Assembly (NCBI GenBank): GCA_964425225.1
Contig: CAYRMD010000004.1
Coordinates: 35,741 to 99,740, forward strand
Source of the DNA: BPJU01 sp964425225
GTDB taxonomy: Bacteria > Planctomycetota > Planctomycetia > Pirellulales > Pirellulaceae
Direction of reading: 5' to 3'
DNA length: 64,000 bases
Shown: in pieces, positions 44,172 through 54,900 of the stretch
How the letters are laid out: each line of letters begins with the position of its first letter
How positions within the stretch are numbered: the stretch's first letter is position 1
The notes under the pieces: model-generated
Told to the model about the DNA's origin: nothing
Database searches by the model: none
What the model saw: the letters and a program-made list of their open reading frames with translations, nothing else
Position numbers and translations under genes: made by a program

Positions 44172-45365
44172 CTATGGACCTCCGAGAGCGGCTTGAACGA
44201 CTTTCTCGGCGGCATCGGCCAGGTCAGTGGCCGTGATGATGTTCACGCCCGCCTCCGAGAGGATGTGCCGTCCCTGTTCGACTTCGGTTCCTTCCAAACG
44301 TACTACCAACGGCACGCTGAAACCCACCGTGCGATAGGCCTCCAATAGGGCTTGTGCGATGGTAGTGCACTTCATAATTCCGCCGAAAATATTGACCAGT
44401 ACGGCGCGCACGTTTCGGTCAGCCAACAAGATCCGAAAGGCTTCGATGACCTGCTCGGTGTTCGCCCCACCGCCAACGTCCAAAAAGTTAGCCGGCTCGC
44501 CGCCATAATACTTGATGATGTCCATGGTGGCCATCGCCAATCCCGCACCGTTGACCAAACATCCGATGTTTCCGTCCATTTTGACGTAACTTAAGCCCGC
44601 TTGAGCGGCTTTCAATTCCGCCGGTTCCTCTTCGGTCAAATCGCGTAGTGCCTGCCACTCCGGGTGACGGAACGCGGCATTGTCGTCGAAGTTTACTTTG
44701 GCATCCAAAGTTAGAAGGTCACCCTCGGCATCGACGACCAGTGGATTGACCTCAACGAGGCTACAGTCGTTTTGGACAAAGAATCGGCAAAGATTGGAAA
44801 AGAAAGATGTAGCCGCACGTGCCGCAGCACCAGAAAGCTGGAGTTTTTTACATAACTTGCAGATCTGGTATGGCTGGATGCCGCGCGCTGGATCGAAGTG
44901 CTCCTTGTAAATTTTTTCGGGATGTTCCTGGGCAACTTTTTCGATCTCGACTCCCCCTTCGGAACTGGCCATCACAACCGGCAGAGCTACCGATCGATCC
45001 AGGACGATCCCCAGGTAAAGCTCGCGCTCGATCCGGCAGCCGGCCTCGACCAAAACGCGCTGCACTGTCTTGCCCTCCGGACCGGTCTGCACGGTCACCA
45101 ACTTATGGCCCAGTAGTGCCGAGGCGACGCGGAAAGCTTCGTCATCCGAGCGGACCAATTGCACACCGCGTTGCGAGGGGTTATCCAAAATGGTGCCCTT
45201 GCCGCGCCCGCCGGCATGAATCTGCGCTTTAACGACGGCTAGCGGTTGACCTAATTGTCGAAAAGCCGCCGCTGCTTCCTCGGGGGTGGCCGCTACGTGA
45301 CTGGCAGGAACTGGCACCCCAGCGCGCCGGAATAGCTCCTTGGCCTGATATTCGTGGATTTTCAT
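44172..45365 (-). CDS. sucC: Succinyl-CoA synthetase beta subunit
   Basis: A 397-residue ATP-grasp protein: MKIHEYQAKELFRRAGVPVP, VVKAQIHAGGRGKG, LYLGIVLDRSVALPVVMASSEGGVEIE, CSLVEVNPLVV, ALDAKVNFDDNA-like LTLDAKVNFDDNAAFRHPEW, GCLVNGAGLAMATMDIIK, and FLDVGGGANTEQVIEAF. ATG 45365 matches the family start; a GTG or other codon at 45389 adds eight residues. It forms the TCA-cycle heterotetramer with SucD. Confidence 0.96.
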   Translation of the reverse strand: MKIHEYQAKELFRRAGVPVPASHVAATPEEAAAAFRQLGQPLAVVKAQIHAGGRGKGTILDNPSQRGVQLVRSDDEAFRVASALLGHKLVTVQTGPEGKTVQRVLVEAGCRIERELYLGIVLDRSVALPVVMASSEGGVEIEKVAQEHPEKIYKEHFDPARGIQPYQICKLCKKLQLSGAAARAATSFFSNLCRFFVQNDCSLVEVNPLVVDAEGDLLTLDAKVNFDDNAAFRHPEWQALRDLTEEEPAELKAAQAGLSYVKMDGNIGCLVNGAGLAMATMDIIKYYGGEPANFLDVGGGANTEQVIEAFRILLADRNVRAVLVNIFGGIMKCTTIAQALLEAYRTVGFSVPLVVRLEGTEVEQGRHILSEAGVNIITATDLADAAEKVVQAALGGP

Positions 45366-45804
45366 TGCCCGGTTCTCTACGTGGTTCACGAGCTACACGG
45401 TCTAGCTGTTCACAGAAATGACCGGATTATAGGAGCCATCTTGCGCGTCGAACAGCACCCGGGTGGCTGTCGAGCATCCGGGTACACGAGCGTGGCGAAA
45501 GGGCCCATACTGGCGGTTTGGACTTGCTTCCCAATTGCCGCGTGTCCAGCGCGTTAGAATCACACCTCCAAGGCAATGACTCCGCGATGGGGCAAAGCCC
45601 AATGTGGCGGGCTCAGTGAACCGGGCACCGCGTCCTATTGGGAATTGGATCGGAATTGCAGCAGCACAGTCGGTCGCTGGCTATGGGAAGCGGTTCGATA
45701 GCGGATTGTTATTTTTCTCGGAAAAGGATTACTCTTGATGACGATAAGAACGGTTGTTCCGGTGGGGGCATGTTTAAGGGGCGTAAGAGCTTTGACGGTG
45801 CGCA
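45366..45804. other. Intergenic region, nothing recognised
   Basis: About 440 bases between sucC and the NtrC-type gene (both minus strand). Only short unsupported frames; presumably holds the sucCD promoter. No hairpin or repeat stood out. Confidence 0.4.
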
Positions 45805-47190
45805 TTAGGGACGTGGCTGCTGGCGACCCAACTTCGAAACGTCCAAACCGAGTCGCCGCATTTTTTTGTAGAGGGTCGTGCGATTAATACCCAATCGATC
45901 GGCCGTCAGCGTGCGGTTCCAATCACATGCCTGCAACACGTCCAGAATAATTTGCCGCTCGGGATCTTCCAAAGCTTGCTTTAACGTTCCCGCCGATCGA
46001 GCGCTTGGACGATGGAGACATTCGGTGAGGCGGGACGGCAAGTCGGTACACGATATTTGGCTTCCTCTGCCCAACAATACGGCGCGCTCGATGACATTCT
46101 GCAATTCGCGGATGTTGCCGGGCCAGGAATACCGTTCAAAAGCGGTGAGCGCTTCGGGTGCCAACGACTTCAGGGGCTTGCCGCTTTCTTCGCACGCTTT
46201 GCGGATAAAGTGCTCGGCCAGTCGAGGAATGTCTTCAATACGCTCGCGCAACGGGGGAAGCTCGATGTGAATAACGTTGATACGGTAATATAGATCTTGA
46301 CGGAATCTGCCGGTTTCTACGAGGCGCGCCAGATCTTCGTTGGTGGCCAAAATGACGCGCGTATCGACATGATACGTCTGGTCGCCCCCTACCGGCTCGA
46401 AACGGAACTCCTGCAACACGCGCAAGAGTTTTACCTGGAGCGAGGGCGAGGCCGTGGCAATTTCGTCCAGAAAAATGGTGCCGCCCTCAGCTAGCAGGAA
46501 TTTCCCTTTTTTATCCCCCAGGGCACCGGTAAAGGCTCCGGCCACATGCCCGAACAACTCGCTTTCTAACAACGGTTCCGGAAGTGCCCCGCACGCTACT
46601 TCGATGAATGGGCCATTCCTTCGCCTGCTTTTGCGGTGGATCATGCGGGCCAAGAGCGATTTGCCGGTGCCGCTTTCCCCGGTAATCAAAACCGTGGCGC
46701 GCGTATCTGCGATCGATTCGACAATTTCCCAGACGCGCTGCATGTGCGGGCCTGTTCCGACCAGAAATTCACCTAACTGTTTTTCGAGCTGGTGACGTAG
46801 GTGCTGATTCTCTTGGACCACGCGATGCATCGAAAAGGCTCGCTCCAACACCAGCTCCAACTCAGCGTCCAGCACGGGCTTGGTCAACAAATCGAAAGCT
46901 CCCGCACGCAACGCCTCAATTGCCATCTCCACTGTGCCGTAGCCGGTCATCAACACGACGGCGACACCCGGGCAATGGCGACGCGCATGTTCCAATACGG
47001 CAAAGCCGTCTTCTTCTCCTAAGCGTACGTCGACTAGCGCCACGTCGAAAGTACTTCGCTCAAGTAACTGACATGCTTGGGCAACGTTCGTGGCTTGCTC
47101 GATCCGGTAGCCCAACTGTTCGAGCCAGTCGGCTAGCGACCGCACAAGCAACTGATCGTCGTCCACAACCAGAATCCTTCCTCGAACCAT
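45805..47190 (-). CDS. Sigma-54-dependent response regulator (NtrC type)
   Basis: A 461-residue protein with a receiver domain (residues 1-120, phospho-acceptor Asp54 in VALVDVRL), an AAA+ sigma-54 activator domain (about 140-375: Walker A GESGTGKS, GAFTGA loop for sigma-54 contact, FLDEIATASPSLQVKLLRVLQE, R-finger region), and a Fis-type helix-turn-helix (DRLGINRTTLYKKMRRLGLD) at the C-terminus. It activates sigma-54 promoters when phosphorylated. No histidine kinase is adjacent. It is divergent from a NarL-type regulator across a 497-base gap. Confidence 0.95.
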   Translation of the reverse strand: MVRGRILVVDDDQLLVRSLADWLEQLGYRIEQATNVAQACQLLERSTFDVALVDVRLGEEDGFAVLEHARRHCPGVAVVLMTGYGTVEMAIEALRAGAFDLLTKPVLDAELELVLERAFSMHRVVQENQHLRHQLEKQLGEFLVGTGPHMQRVWEIVESIADTRATVLITGESGTGKSLLARMIHRKSRRRNGPFIEVACGALPEPLLESELFGHVAGAFTGALGDKKGKFLLAEGGTIFLDEIATASPSLQVKLLRVLQEFRFEPVGGDQTYHVDTRVILATNEDLARLVETGRFRQDLYYRINVIHIELPPLRERIEDIPRLAEHFIRKACEESGKPLKSLAPEALTAFERYSWPGNIRELQNVIERAVLLGRGSQISCTDLPSRLTECLHRPSARSAGTLKQALEDPERQIILDVLQACDWNRTLTADRLGINRTTLYKKMRRLGLDVSKLGRQQPRP

Positions 47191-47687
47191 ACAGTTTTTC
47201 TCCCAGTGTCAACTGACTGTGGCGTCAGGGTTCGGCGGGCAGAGGTATGCGGTAGCCACTTTCCGGTCATCACGTGTTTGGGCATCGCAATACCTACCTG
47301 ACTCATAGAACAGAAGTTAGGTGTCGTCAAAAAGCGTCACCTGTTGCCCCATTTATCGGACATTTGCAGTGCAACATAAGTGGTATATTGCCAATGATTT
47401 CCGCGTAATGGCCGGGTATCTGGACATAACGAACCGGTCTAGGGTTCGCCTCCTACCCTAGCTTTTGGTGTATAGATTGCTATCATTAATGTTGGGTTTT
47501 CGAAGACACGTTTCCAGATTACGCTATGCAACCTATACGGCGCGCGTGGGGTAGCTACAACCATGCGCGGCAATTAACCGGAGGGGAGCCGGTTGTGGGG
47601 AAGCGTGCCGCTTGCGTAGCGACGAGGGGGCCACACGGTATTGAGGTGCGAGGGGCCGCAGTACGTTGATAGAAGGAGGGATACCTT
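47191..47687. other. Divergent promoter region between two response regulators
   Basis: A 497-base gap between divergent regulator genes. The one element I can point to is a sigma-54-like TTGG-N10-GC at 47465-47482 on the plus strand; a strong ribosome site (GAAGGAGGG) precedes the NarL-type gene. No gene was recognised. Confidence 0.45.
47465..47482 (+). promoter_or_regulatory. Possible sigma-54 promoter
   Basis: TTGGTGTATAGATTGCTA keeps the GG-N10-GC spacing (GG 47467-47468, GC 47479-47480) and the TTGCT end of the sigma-54 consensus but lacks the CAC after GG. It lies about 200 bases ahead of the NarL-type gene and next to the divergent NtrC-type gene. Confidence 0.3.
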
Positions 47688-48320
47688 ATGGCGGTTCGGG
47701 TCTTGATCGCGGACGACCACGAAGTAGTGCGGCAAGGGTTACGCGCTGTCTTGCGTGGATCGGACATTGATGTGGTTGGTGAAGCGAAGACCGGCGCGGA
47801 GGCGGTGACGCAAGCCGTACGATGTAAACCGGATGTGGTCTTGATGGATGTGCGGATGCCGGATGTGGACGGATTAGATGGCTTGGAAAAGCTGCGGAAA
47901 AAACTGCCGAATCTGCCGGTGGTGATGATTTCGAGTTTCGACAATCCGACGTATGTGGCTCGGAGTGTGGCGCTGGGGGCATCCGAGTTTTTGATGAAAG
48001 GTGTATCGCGTAGTGAACTCATCACAGCGATTCAACGTGCGGCGCGTCGGGAGCCGGCTCCGGAAGGAAGCAACTTTGACGCGGTGAAGCGTTCACTCGA
48101 AAAGCGTCCCAAGACCGACACCCCGGATTGGCCGTTAACGACCCGGGAACTTCAGGTCTTAAGGCATATTGCCATGGGGTTGAGCAACCGCGAGATCGGT
48201 CGTTCGCTGGGCATTAGCGTCGAGACGGTCAAGGAGCATGTGCAGAACATATTGCGCAAAATTCAGGCCGTCGACCGTACTCAGGCCGCCGTGTGGGCTG
48301 TCAAACGCGGCTTGGTATAG
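47688..48320 (+). CDS. NarL/LuxR-type response regulator
   Basis: A 210-residue protein: receiver domain starting VRVLIADDHEVVRQGLRAVL with phospho-acceptor Asp54 (VVLMDVRMPDVDG) and conserved Lys in FLMKGV; C-terminal LuxR helix-turn-helix LTTRELQVLRHIAMGLSNREIGRSLGISVETVKEHVQNIL. It is a DNA-binding output regulator with no neighbouring kinase. ATG 47688 has a strong GAAGGAGGG ribosome site nine bases upstream. Confidence 0.95.
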   Translation: MAVRVLIADDHEVVRQGLRAVLRGSDIDVVGEAKTGAEAVTQAVRCKPDVVLMDVRMPDVDGLDGLEKLRKKLPNLPVVMISSFDNPTYVARSVALGASEFLMKGVSRSELITAIQRAARREPAPEGSNFDAVKRSLEKRPKTDTPDWPLTTRELQVLRHIAMGLSNREIGRSLGISVETVKEHVQNILRKIQAVDRTQAAVWAVKRGLV

Positions 48321-48346
48321 ACCGTAGTTTTCTCAGGGTGCCGCAA

Positions 48347-49294
48347 CTACGACGTTCGGCATTTTGGCGTACGCGCCGCTTGGGAACGCGAGCGGGGATG
48401 CGCACGATCGTATACTGCCAGTAGGTTGCTGGCGGATAAGTGGGTATAGATTTGAGTGGTGGATAGATTCTTGTGGCCGAGTAATTCCTGTACGCTTCGG
48501 ATATCGGCGCCGGCATTGAGCAAGTGAGTGGCGAAGGAATGCCGCAGCGAATGGGGCGAAGTGCGTTGATCCAGGCCTGTAAGTGCCAGATATTTATCAA
48601 GCATCCGCGCGACACTCCGTGTGGTCAATCGCTTTCCAAAACGATTGACAAACACCGGGGGATCCGAATCTGTACCGCCAGCCAGTCGACGATGAGCCAG
48701 CCAGTCGCGTAGAGCGCGCAGGGCAAAACGACCCAGGGGAGCTAGCCGTTCGCGACGGCCCTTACCACGAACGCGCACTAACCCAGCGGCCCAATCGATG
48801 TCCGAGTCTTGAAGCGCAACGAGTTCTCCGACGCGCAAACCGGCTGAATAGAGTGTCTCGAGGATGGCTGCATCCCGTAAGCCCATCGCTGTCGTTCGGT
48901 CGGGAGCCGCCAAAAGTCGCCCGACTTCCTCGGTTGTCAAAAAATGGGGGAGTTTTCGTTCGGGGCGCGGATTGCGTAGCGGTTTGGCCGGGTTGACCTT
49001 CACACGGCCCTCACGCAGGAGATAGCGGAAAAATGACCGCAGCGAGGCCAAGCGGCGCGCCACGGAGCTGCGAGCATATCCGGCTTCGTGCATGGCCGCC
49101 ACAAAACGCCGTAACAGAGCCGGCGTGATCTCGTCGGGTTGCGCCGATCGCCCTAGCAGACGTTCCAGGAAATCGGCGGCTGCCATCAGATCCTCACGAT
49201 ACGACTTAATGGTCATCGCCGCCGCGTTACGCTCGACACGCAAATATCGCAAAAAGTCGGCTATGGCACGCTGCACGTTCTCGTTCCGCGGCAC
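48347..49294 (-). CDS. xerC: Tyrosine recombinase XerC/XerD type
   Basis: A 315-residue site-specific recombinase that resolves chromosome dimers. N-terminal SAM-like domain (AIADFLRYLRVERNAAAMTIKSYREDL); catalytic Arg in YSAGLRVGELVAL; Lys in VRGKGRRERLAPLG; HxxR box HSLRHSFATHLLNAGADIRSVQELLGH; and catalytic Tyr in STTQIYTHLSASNLL. A C-terminal tail of about 20 basic residues is extra. XerC versus XerD cannot be fixed by reading alone. It is convergent with the NarL-type gene, with a 26-base gap. Confidence 0.9.
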   Translation of the reverse strand: MPRNENVQRAIADFLRYLRVERNAAAMTIKSYREDLMAAADFLERLLGRSAQPDEITPALLRRFVAAMHEAGYARSSVARRLASLRSFFRYLLREGRVKVNPAKPLRNPRPERKLPHFLTTEEVGRLLAAPDRTTAMGLRDAAILETLYSAGLRVGELVALQDSDIDWAAGLVRVRGKGRRERLAPLGRFALRALRDWLAHRRLAGGTDSDPPVFVNRFGKRLTTRSVARMLDKYLALTGLDQRTSPHSLRHSFATHLLNAGADIRSVQELLGHKNLSTTQIYTHLSASNLLAVYDRAHPRSRSQAARTPKCRTS

Positions 49295-49321
49295 CCACCA
49301 AACCGGAGGTGCTTCTTGTCA

Positions 49322-49573
49322 CTAGTCCAATTCATCCACAGCGTCGATCGAATACGAGCGGTCGGCTTTACGCGAAGCAGGCGGTATGGGGCCAAAGGCA
49401 TGACGGACTCGATGGCTCAGTACCGCCGCATCGAACCACGTGAAGCTCAATTCCGGATCCGACGCGAATCGCCCCAGTGTCCGCAGCAGCTCTGCGCGAT
49501 GGTCGTCGTCAAACAAGAAAATGTATCGCTCTTTCCCTTTTACCAAGGCCAGTACATTGATGTCTTGTGACAC
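49322..49573 (-). CDS. Small protein of unknown function
   Basis: An 83-residue frame. A GTG at 49573 has GGAAAGGA at ideal distance, so I choose it over an ATG at 49636. The protein reads VSQDINVLALVKGKERYIFLFDDDHRAELLR, with good composition, suggesting a real conserved planctomycete-type gene. No family was recognised. It lies 27 bases upstream of xerC on the same strand and could be cotranscribed with it. Confidence 0.6.
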   Translation of the reverse strand: MSQDINVLALVKGKERYIFLFDDDHRAELLRTLGRFASDPELSFTWFDAAVLSHRVRHAFGPIPPASRKADRSYSIDAVDELD

Positions 49574-49699
49574 GAATCGTCCTTTCCGATGCACGCAAGA
49601 AACCGTTGGCGCTTCGTCCTTACCACCGCGCATCATCTCGGCTCTCTATGCTTCCTCCGTGGATAGCTGTCGGCACGAGCCGGGTAGTGCTTGAGTCGG

Positions 49700-50632
49700 C
49701 TACCGGTCATATCGGCTAAGGGGCCACCTCCACACGACTTTCGGTTCGCGTACCCCACCGCGTAATGCCAGTGTTTCGGTTATGTGCAAATGACAACAAA
49801 ATCTCAAAAAGTCCTCGCTCCGTTGCAAATAAGCCTGCCATCCGCCAAAACGTGCCTCGTCTCTGAAAAAGTAGTAATCGGCTAGCCGCCGCGTAAACTC
49901 TTCATCATTCCCGTGGTAGATGCGCGTGTGGCGAATGATTGGTTCGGTTTGGGGCGAAAAGGCCGGACGGTGCGCCGACGGGCCCGGAGGAATAAAACCG
50001 GCCGGATCTGGCCAATCCGAAGGTAGGTCAGAAGGTACGTCCGATGCGATCGGCTGCGAGCCCGGTAACTCTGAGCTCGAACCGGCTTCCGGTGGCTGGG
50101 GCGTTTGTGTAGCCAGTTGTTCGCGGGCTAGTGCAAATTCCGCCTCCCATACAATCCAATCCGGTATGTACTCTTCTTCGGCAGTTCCCCAGGGCAAGCC
50201 GTATCCCGGAGGAATCGGATGAAAGCCGCGATTGGCAGCATACCACCGCACCGCCAATCCGAAACGGGGTGGATAATATGGAGTGTAATCGGTAATGGCG
50301 CCAACCAGTACGACGTCCACCCCCAAATCTTGAGCAAGCTTTTGAAAATCGGTGTTTTCATCGATCGTTTGCCAAGATTTCGCAAGCTTTTCTTTGACGA
50401 CACCCACCGGTAGCACCTCGAAACCCGGAATCGCCTGTAACTCCTCGTAATAAAGCAACGTTACTCGGTCAGCGTCGACATAAGGTGACTCTGACAGGTT
50501 AAAAAAAGGTAAAATGGCGACGCGGTGCAGTTGAGGAAACGGATTATGAAAACGTGGTTGATAAGCGACATCGGGGATGAGATTACACCCGCAGCTTGAG
50601 GCCAGCAACATTAAAACGAGTGCTGTGCGCAT
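49700..50632 (-). CDS. Putative lipoprotein, LpoB-like/assembly family
   Basis: A 310-residue protein with an N-terminal signal and lipobox (LMLLASSCGC). The N-terminal half reads HRVAILPFFNLSESPYVDADRVTLLYYEELQAIPGFEVLPVGVVKEKL and VDVVLVGAITDYTPYYPPRFGLAV, the pattern of small lipoproteins with an FlgO/LpoB-like fold (a curved sheet with a VLPF...G.V strand). The rest is a Pro/Ser-rich linker and a C-terminal domain (TRRLADYYFFRDEARFGGWQAYL). The function is not known. Not adjacent to a known partner. Confidence 0.65.
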   Translation of the reverse strand: MRTALVLMLLASSCGCNLIPDVAYQPRFHNPFPQLHRVAILPFFNLSESPYVDADRVTLLYYEELQAIPGFEVLPVGVVKEKLAKSWQTIDENTDFQKLAQDLGVDVVLVGAITDYTPYYPPRFGLAVRWYAANRGFHPIPPGYGLPWGTAEEEYIPDWIVWEAEFALAREQLATQTPQPPEAGSSSELPGSQPIASDVPSDLPSDWPDPAGFIPPGPSAHRPAFSPQTEPIIRHTRIYHGNDEEFTRRLADYYFFRDEARFGGWQAYLQRSEDFLRFCCHLHITETLALRGGVREPKVVWRWPLSRYDR

Positions 50633-50883
50633 GTGTAAGCGACGACCATCGGCTAGCCCCCCTACGCGTAAAAACTATCCTCGGTGCCGCTTCTATCGGC
50701 GAAATTGGGCCTATTCTTGAACAATTTCGGCAAACCTTGGGCAAAAGCACGTTATTCTTGGCGTAACGTAAGCTGTCGAAAAACCCCGCGCACGTGAGGG
50801 TTCGTTTCGTGCGAAAAGCTTCGTCGGGTTGCCGAGCGGCACCCGGTGGGATTTGGCAGCCACCACGATATGGCCAGGTACTC

Positions 50884-51609
50884 TTAGATCAAGCGGTCGA
50901 GGGATCGTAAACCAATGGGCTCTCGACAAGTAAACGGTTCGCCGTAGCGCGTTCCAATCATCTTCCCCCAATACGCGGCTTCATCTCGTAATCGATCCAG
51001 AAAGGTAGGCGGTTCCTCGGAGCGCCCCGTGAGGAATTGACTGGCGTAACACCGAATTGCCTCGATTTTAACCGGCCATTCGTCGCTAATATCGAGTATG
51101 AACGCCGGTTGAGGGATAAGCTTTAGGTGCACGCAATAGTAAAAGTAAATACGTTCGGGAAAATGGGGTTCCCCAGGCAGATCGCACTTGGTGAGTTTTG
51201 CCCAAAAGCGGGCGGCTTCTAGCAGTTGCGTCGCAGCCACATGGTCCGGGTGCGCATCGACCCAATAGGGAGCAAACAGCCAGCGAGGCCTCAATTGGCG
51301 GATCACTCCTGCCAAAGCAGCACGCGCTTCGAGCGTCGGCTCAAGATACCGATTACGCAAATTCAAATTGCCCCGCCAATCGAGTCCCAGCAGTTTCGTG
51401 GCGGCTTGTGTTTCTTGCCGCCGCGTTTCCGCGGACCCATAGGGCGTCGGCTCTCCATCGGTCAAATCCAACACCCCTACGCGATACCCGCTACGCCGCA
51501 ATTTTACCAATGCTCCCCCCATGCCCAATTCCGCATCGTCCGGATGCGGAGCGATCGCAAGCACGTCCAACGGTTGTTCAACCAGTAACGTTTCGGAACG
51601 GTTTTCCAT
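50884..51609 (-). CDS. bshB1: Bacillithiol biosynthesis deacetylase BshB1
   Basis: A 241-residue LmbE-family zinc deacetylase. AIAPHPDDAELGMGGALV holds the metal-binding His-Asp-Asp, and DAHPDHVAATQLLEAARF the second site. LTDGEPTPYGSAETRRQETQAA and YFYYCVHLKLIPQPAFILDISD match the BshB1 clade, which removes acetate from GlcNAc-malate to give GlcN-malate in the low-molecular-weight thiol bacillithiol. ATG 51609 is chosen; a longer frame to 51738 lacks family similarity. The partner genes bshA and bshC are not adjacent. Confidence 0.9.
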   Translation of the reverse strand: MENRSETLLVEQPLDVLAIAPHPDDAELGMGGALVKLRRSGYRVGVLDLTDGEPTPYGSAETRRQETQAATKLLGLDWRGNLNLRNRYLEPTLEARAALAGVIRQLRPRWLFAPYWVDAHPDHVAATQLLEAARFWAKLTKCDLPGEPHFPERIYFYYCVHLKLIPQPAFILDISDEWPVKIEAIRCYASQFLTGRSEEPPTFLDRLRDEAAYWGKMIGTRYGEPFTCREPIGLRSLDRLI

Positions 51610-51961
51610 CGCTACACATGCCCCAAACGGATGAATGGACAACTTTATGCGACCGGCAGCGATCGGTTTGAATGGGAGTCCGGCTGTCCGTTGCTCCTCG
51701 GGGTGCTTGTTCCTCGATCCATGAGACACTTGGACCATCTACCTGTGTTTCATCGTAATCGTCATGCTCCCCATTTCATACGAGGTATGGTGCGAGGGTG
51801 CCGTCAACGCGATCCACCGGCACTGGGCTGGCCGGAGCGGATGGATGGTGGGAAGTCTGTTACGGACTGCAATAACCCATCGAGAGCAACGGACCGCGTG
51901 GCGATCGTAGACAGCTTCCGCAGTGGGGTAGTTAGGCTCTTCTGGATGTGCGTAGCCGAGG
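51610..51961. other. Intergenic region, nothing recognised
   Basis: About 350 bases between bshB1 and the giant hydrolase gene (both minus strand). No supported gene or hairpin was seen. Confidence 0.4.
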
Positions 51962-54900
51962 TTACTTCTGCCCTGGCCAGTTTAACGGTAAGCGCGAGAC
52001 CCAATCTTTAATCGGACTCCACGGTTTGCGGCTACCCGATGAAACGTCCGAGGCGTCGGGGCGACTAGCCGTGCGCAGCGTTGTATCGGCTGGTTTGGCA
52101 CCGACAGGGTCTCGGGACAACAACAAGAGCTGTGGCCAGAAACTCTCTAAAAAGTGCAGGCAATCCGTCACGTGCATGAATTGCTCGAGGTTACGGTAAG
52201 CGATTCCGGACGCGATCAACAAAGCGTTACGCTCGTCGCGTCGGATCCACATGTCGAATAGCTGTACTTCGTCGATCCAAACTTCGCCCTCTCCGATCAG
52301 ATCAAAGCCGACGTGGATCTCTTTGAGCCGTGCCAAAGGTAGGTTTTCGAAAGGAAAGAGGAACTCGTCAGCCCACTGGTGAGGAATGGCGACGCTTCCG
52401 CCTCGGCCGATTGCCAGGGGGTAATAGAAATCGTGATCATCATCCAATACGACTCGCAATTGGGGTTGAGTACCCGGGCGCGTCTTGATGCGTGCTAGAA
52501 CGTATAGGCGTCCGGTGGGGGGCGGGGCGAACGGTGCGCTGCGCACCCAGAGCTCTTCACCGTTACTTTGCAGATACAGGGATTGGCGGCCACCGGCAGC
52601 GTCCGAGTCTAACCGCACACTGCCGGCCGAGTCCGGCTTAAAACGCCAGCCCGGGATAGTTGAACCGGATGACGGAAGTTCAAAATGGCCGTTTTCTAAA
52701 ACAGCAAGCGGGGGGCGAGTTACCGCGGCGTTGATCGCCAGATTGACCTGCTTGAGTGTTTCGGCGAGGGCTTGAGGTACCTCCGGCGGTAGTTGTATCT
52801 GCCAATCGACGATGCGTGCTCGAGGACTACTTAACCATCCACCGATCAAGTCGTAGGGAGCCAGATCCAAGGTCCATAGCCACTGCTGGTTATAAGGTGC
52901 CAGGGACGGCCAGCGACGGCTGCCAAACGTGTGAAGTTGAAGATCCGCCGGCCCCTCGATAAAAACCTGTGCCCGTATCGGCCACGGTGACCGATTGGCA
53001 AGATAAACATAGATGCGATCACCTCGTGGTAAGCGGCGGACCAGGAGGGGTTGAACGTGCTGTTGGGAACGAGGTTCCACGGTTTGAAACTGGTCGGCGG
53101 GCAAAGAACGGTAGACTTCCAATAACGGACGCAAAGCATCTTCCTGACCCAGCGGCAGTAACCAGCCGCCCTCGAGCACTGCGTTTGCGTCATGCGCGGC
53201 CAGTGCCTGGATCCAGTACCGCCGCACGTTGGCCCCGGCCAGGGGAGCGTGCGTATAGAGTTCCGTTCGCGTGCGCTCGGGTCCCCAAGGGCTGAGCTTG
53301 TCAAAATCCGGCCACCTCGACACGACTCGATCGTGGTATATCAACACTCCGCGGCGTGCGGATCGCTCCACCGATGCATCAAAATAGCGGTCGAACGATT
53401 CGCTAAGCAGCATTACTGAATTCACCGCTTGCTCGGGTAATCGGAAACTCATACGCGAGCGGTAAGGGCGGAATAACACCAAACCGGGCACTTGACGATA
53501 TAACGTCGCATCAATTCCCGTTTCCAGAGCCGCTTCGGCGATCGGCACGTGTTGTGGTTCAAGTGGCGAGGGTTGCAGAAGCCGAGCTGCCGCGCGATTC
53601 TCCAGCCATTCGCCTGTTGTTAAGAACAATTCCGCGTCGGGCCGCTTGGAGCGCAGCACTTCGGTGCAGCGTGCAAGTAACCCGGCTAATTGCTCGGCGC
53701 GCCAATTCAACCATTGACGACGTAGCTCGGGGGAATGCAAGACGTCCTCTGGATTCGTCGGCTTGTTATTCGGCGAGTCAGCCGCGAGCGACCGGTGAAA
53801 GCGCTCCCAACTGTTTTGATCGAATCCCCAGGCGCCGTCCGGAAAACTCAGGTGTGCATCGGGGGCCAAAGCAATCGCCACGCCGCCAAACGATGGATGA
53901 TGTCCGTAGCGCTTTGCCAGTTCCGTCACAATGGACTGGACGAAGGCTTGGAAGGATTCATCGAGCGGGTTGTAACTCGTTTGAAGGACGCGTCCACGCG
54001 CGTCGAAAAGGTATGGTCCGCTACGGGCCGAAGAGCTGGTTGTGGTGTTGGGCGCACTGAGTGCTTCGATGCGGCCGGAAAAATGCACCGCGGGCACCAA
54101 CCGCAGCCCCTCGCGATCAAATACCCGGGCTAACAATTCCACAACGTCTTTGGAGAATGGATCGGCCCCCGTGTCCTGGAAAACCCCCATGTCATACTTT
54201 GGGGTCGACGGCCAATGACGGCTAGGGTAAAGGAGACTTCCGTCGCGGGCCACGCAAATCACAGCCCCATTGAACCCGGCATACTTCACGTATTGCGCAA
54301 GGCGGACCGCACCGTGGTAGAACTTCCACCAATCGTCGTAAGCGTGTCGGTTCGCCGAAGTTGCTAACGGTTCGGCTGAAAAATTCGTGGGAAATAAGGG
54401 ACGGTCAAAATATACGGCTGCCAGACGCTGGTCGGTTGCCGCGGCTTTTGGCCCCGGTACATCGGAAGAACTAGCTAAGACGCGGATCTTGCCGCACACG
54501 GCGATCCCGTCCTGACGCAGGTTCGTCAACAATAAAATCGGGGAAGTAGATTTGGGCCAGAACAACAACCGATACCGCTCGATGGATTCTGGCTCTGGGA
54601 CTACTTTTTGCGGCACATAAATTCCACCATCTAAAGTAAGTGGCGCAACGTAACCCAAAGTGTTCGGCTCGAGGAGGCTGACCCCAAGCGCTTGCGGCAA
54701 ATGGCTTGGGTATTCGATCTCCAGCAAGTGCGGTCGTTGCGGGTTGGTCAGACTCAATTCGATCGCTTGCCAGGCGCCGGGTTCCAAACGCAGCATGCGC
54801 TGATTAGCCACCACGAGGTCACCCACGGATGCAGTGGAGCGCATACGTACCGGTTCGCGCCTTGCCAGCCACGGAATTGCCGGAAGATGCGAAATCCAAG

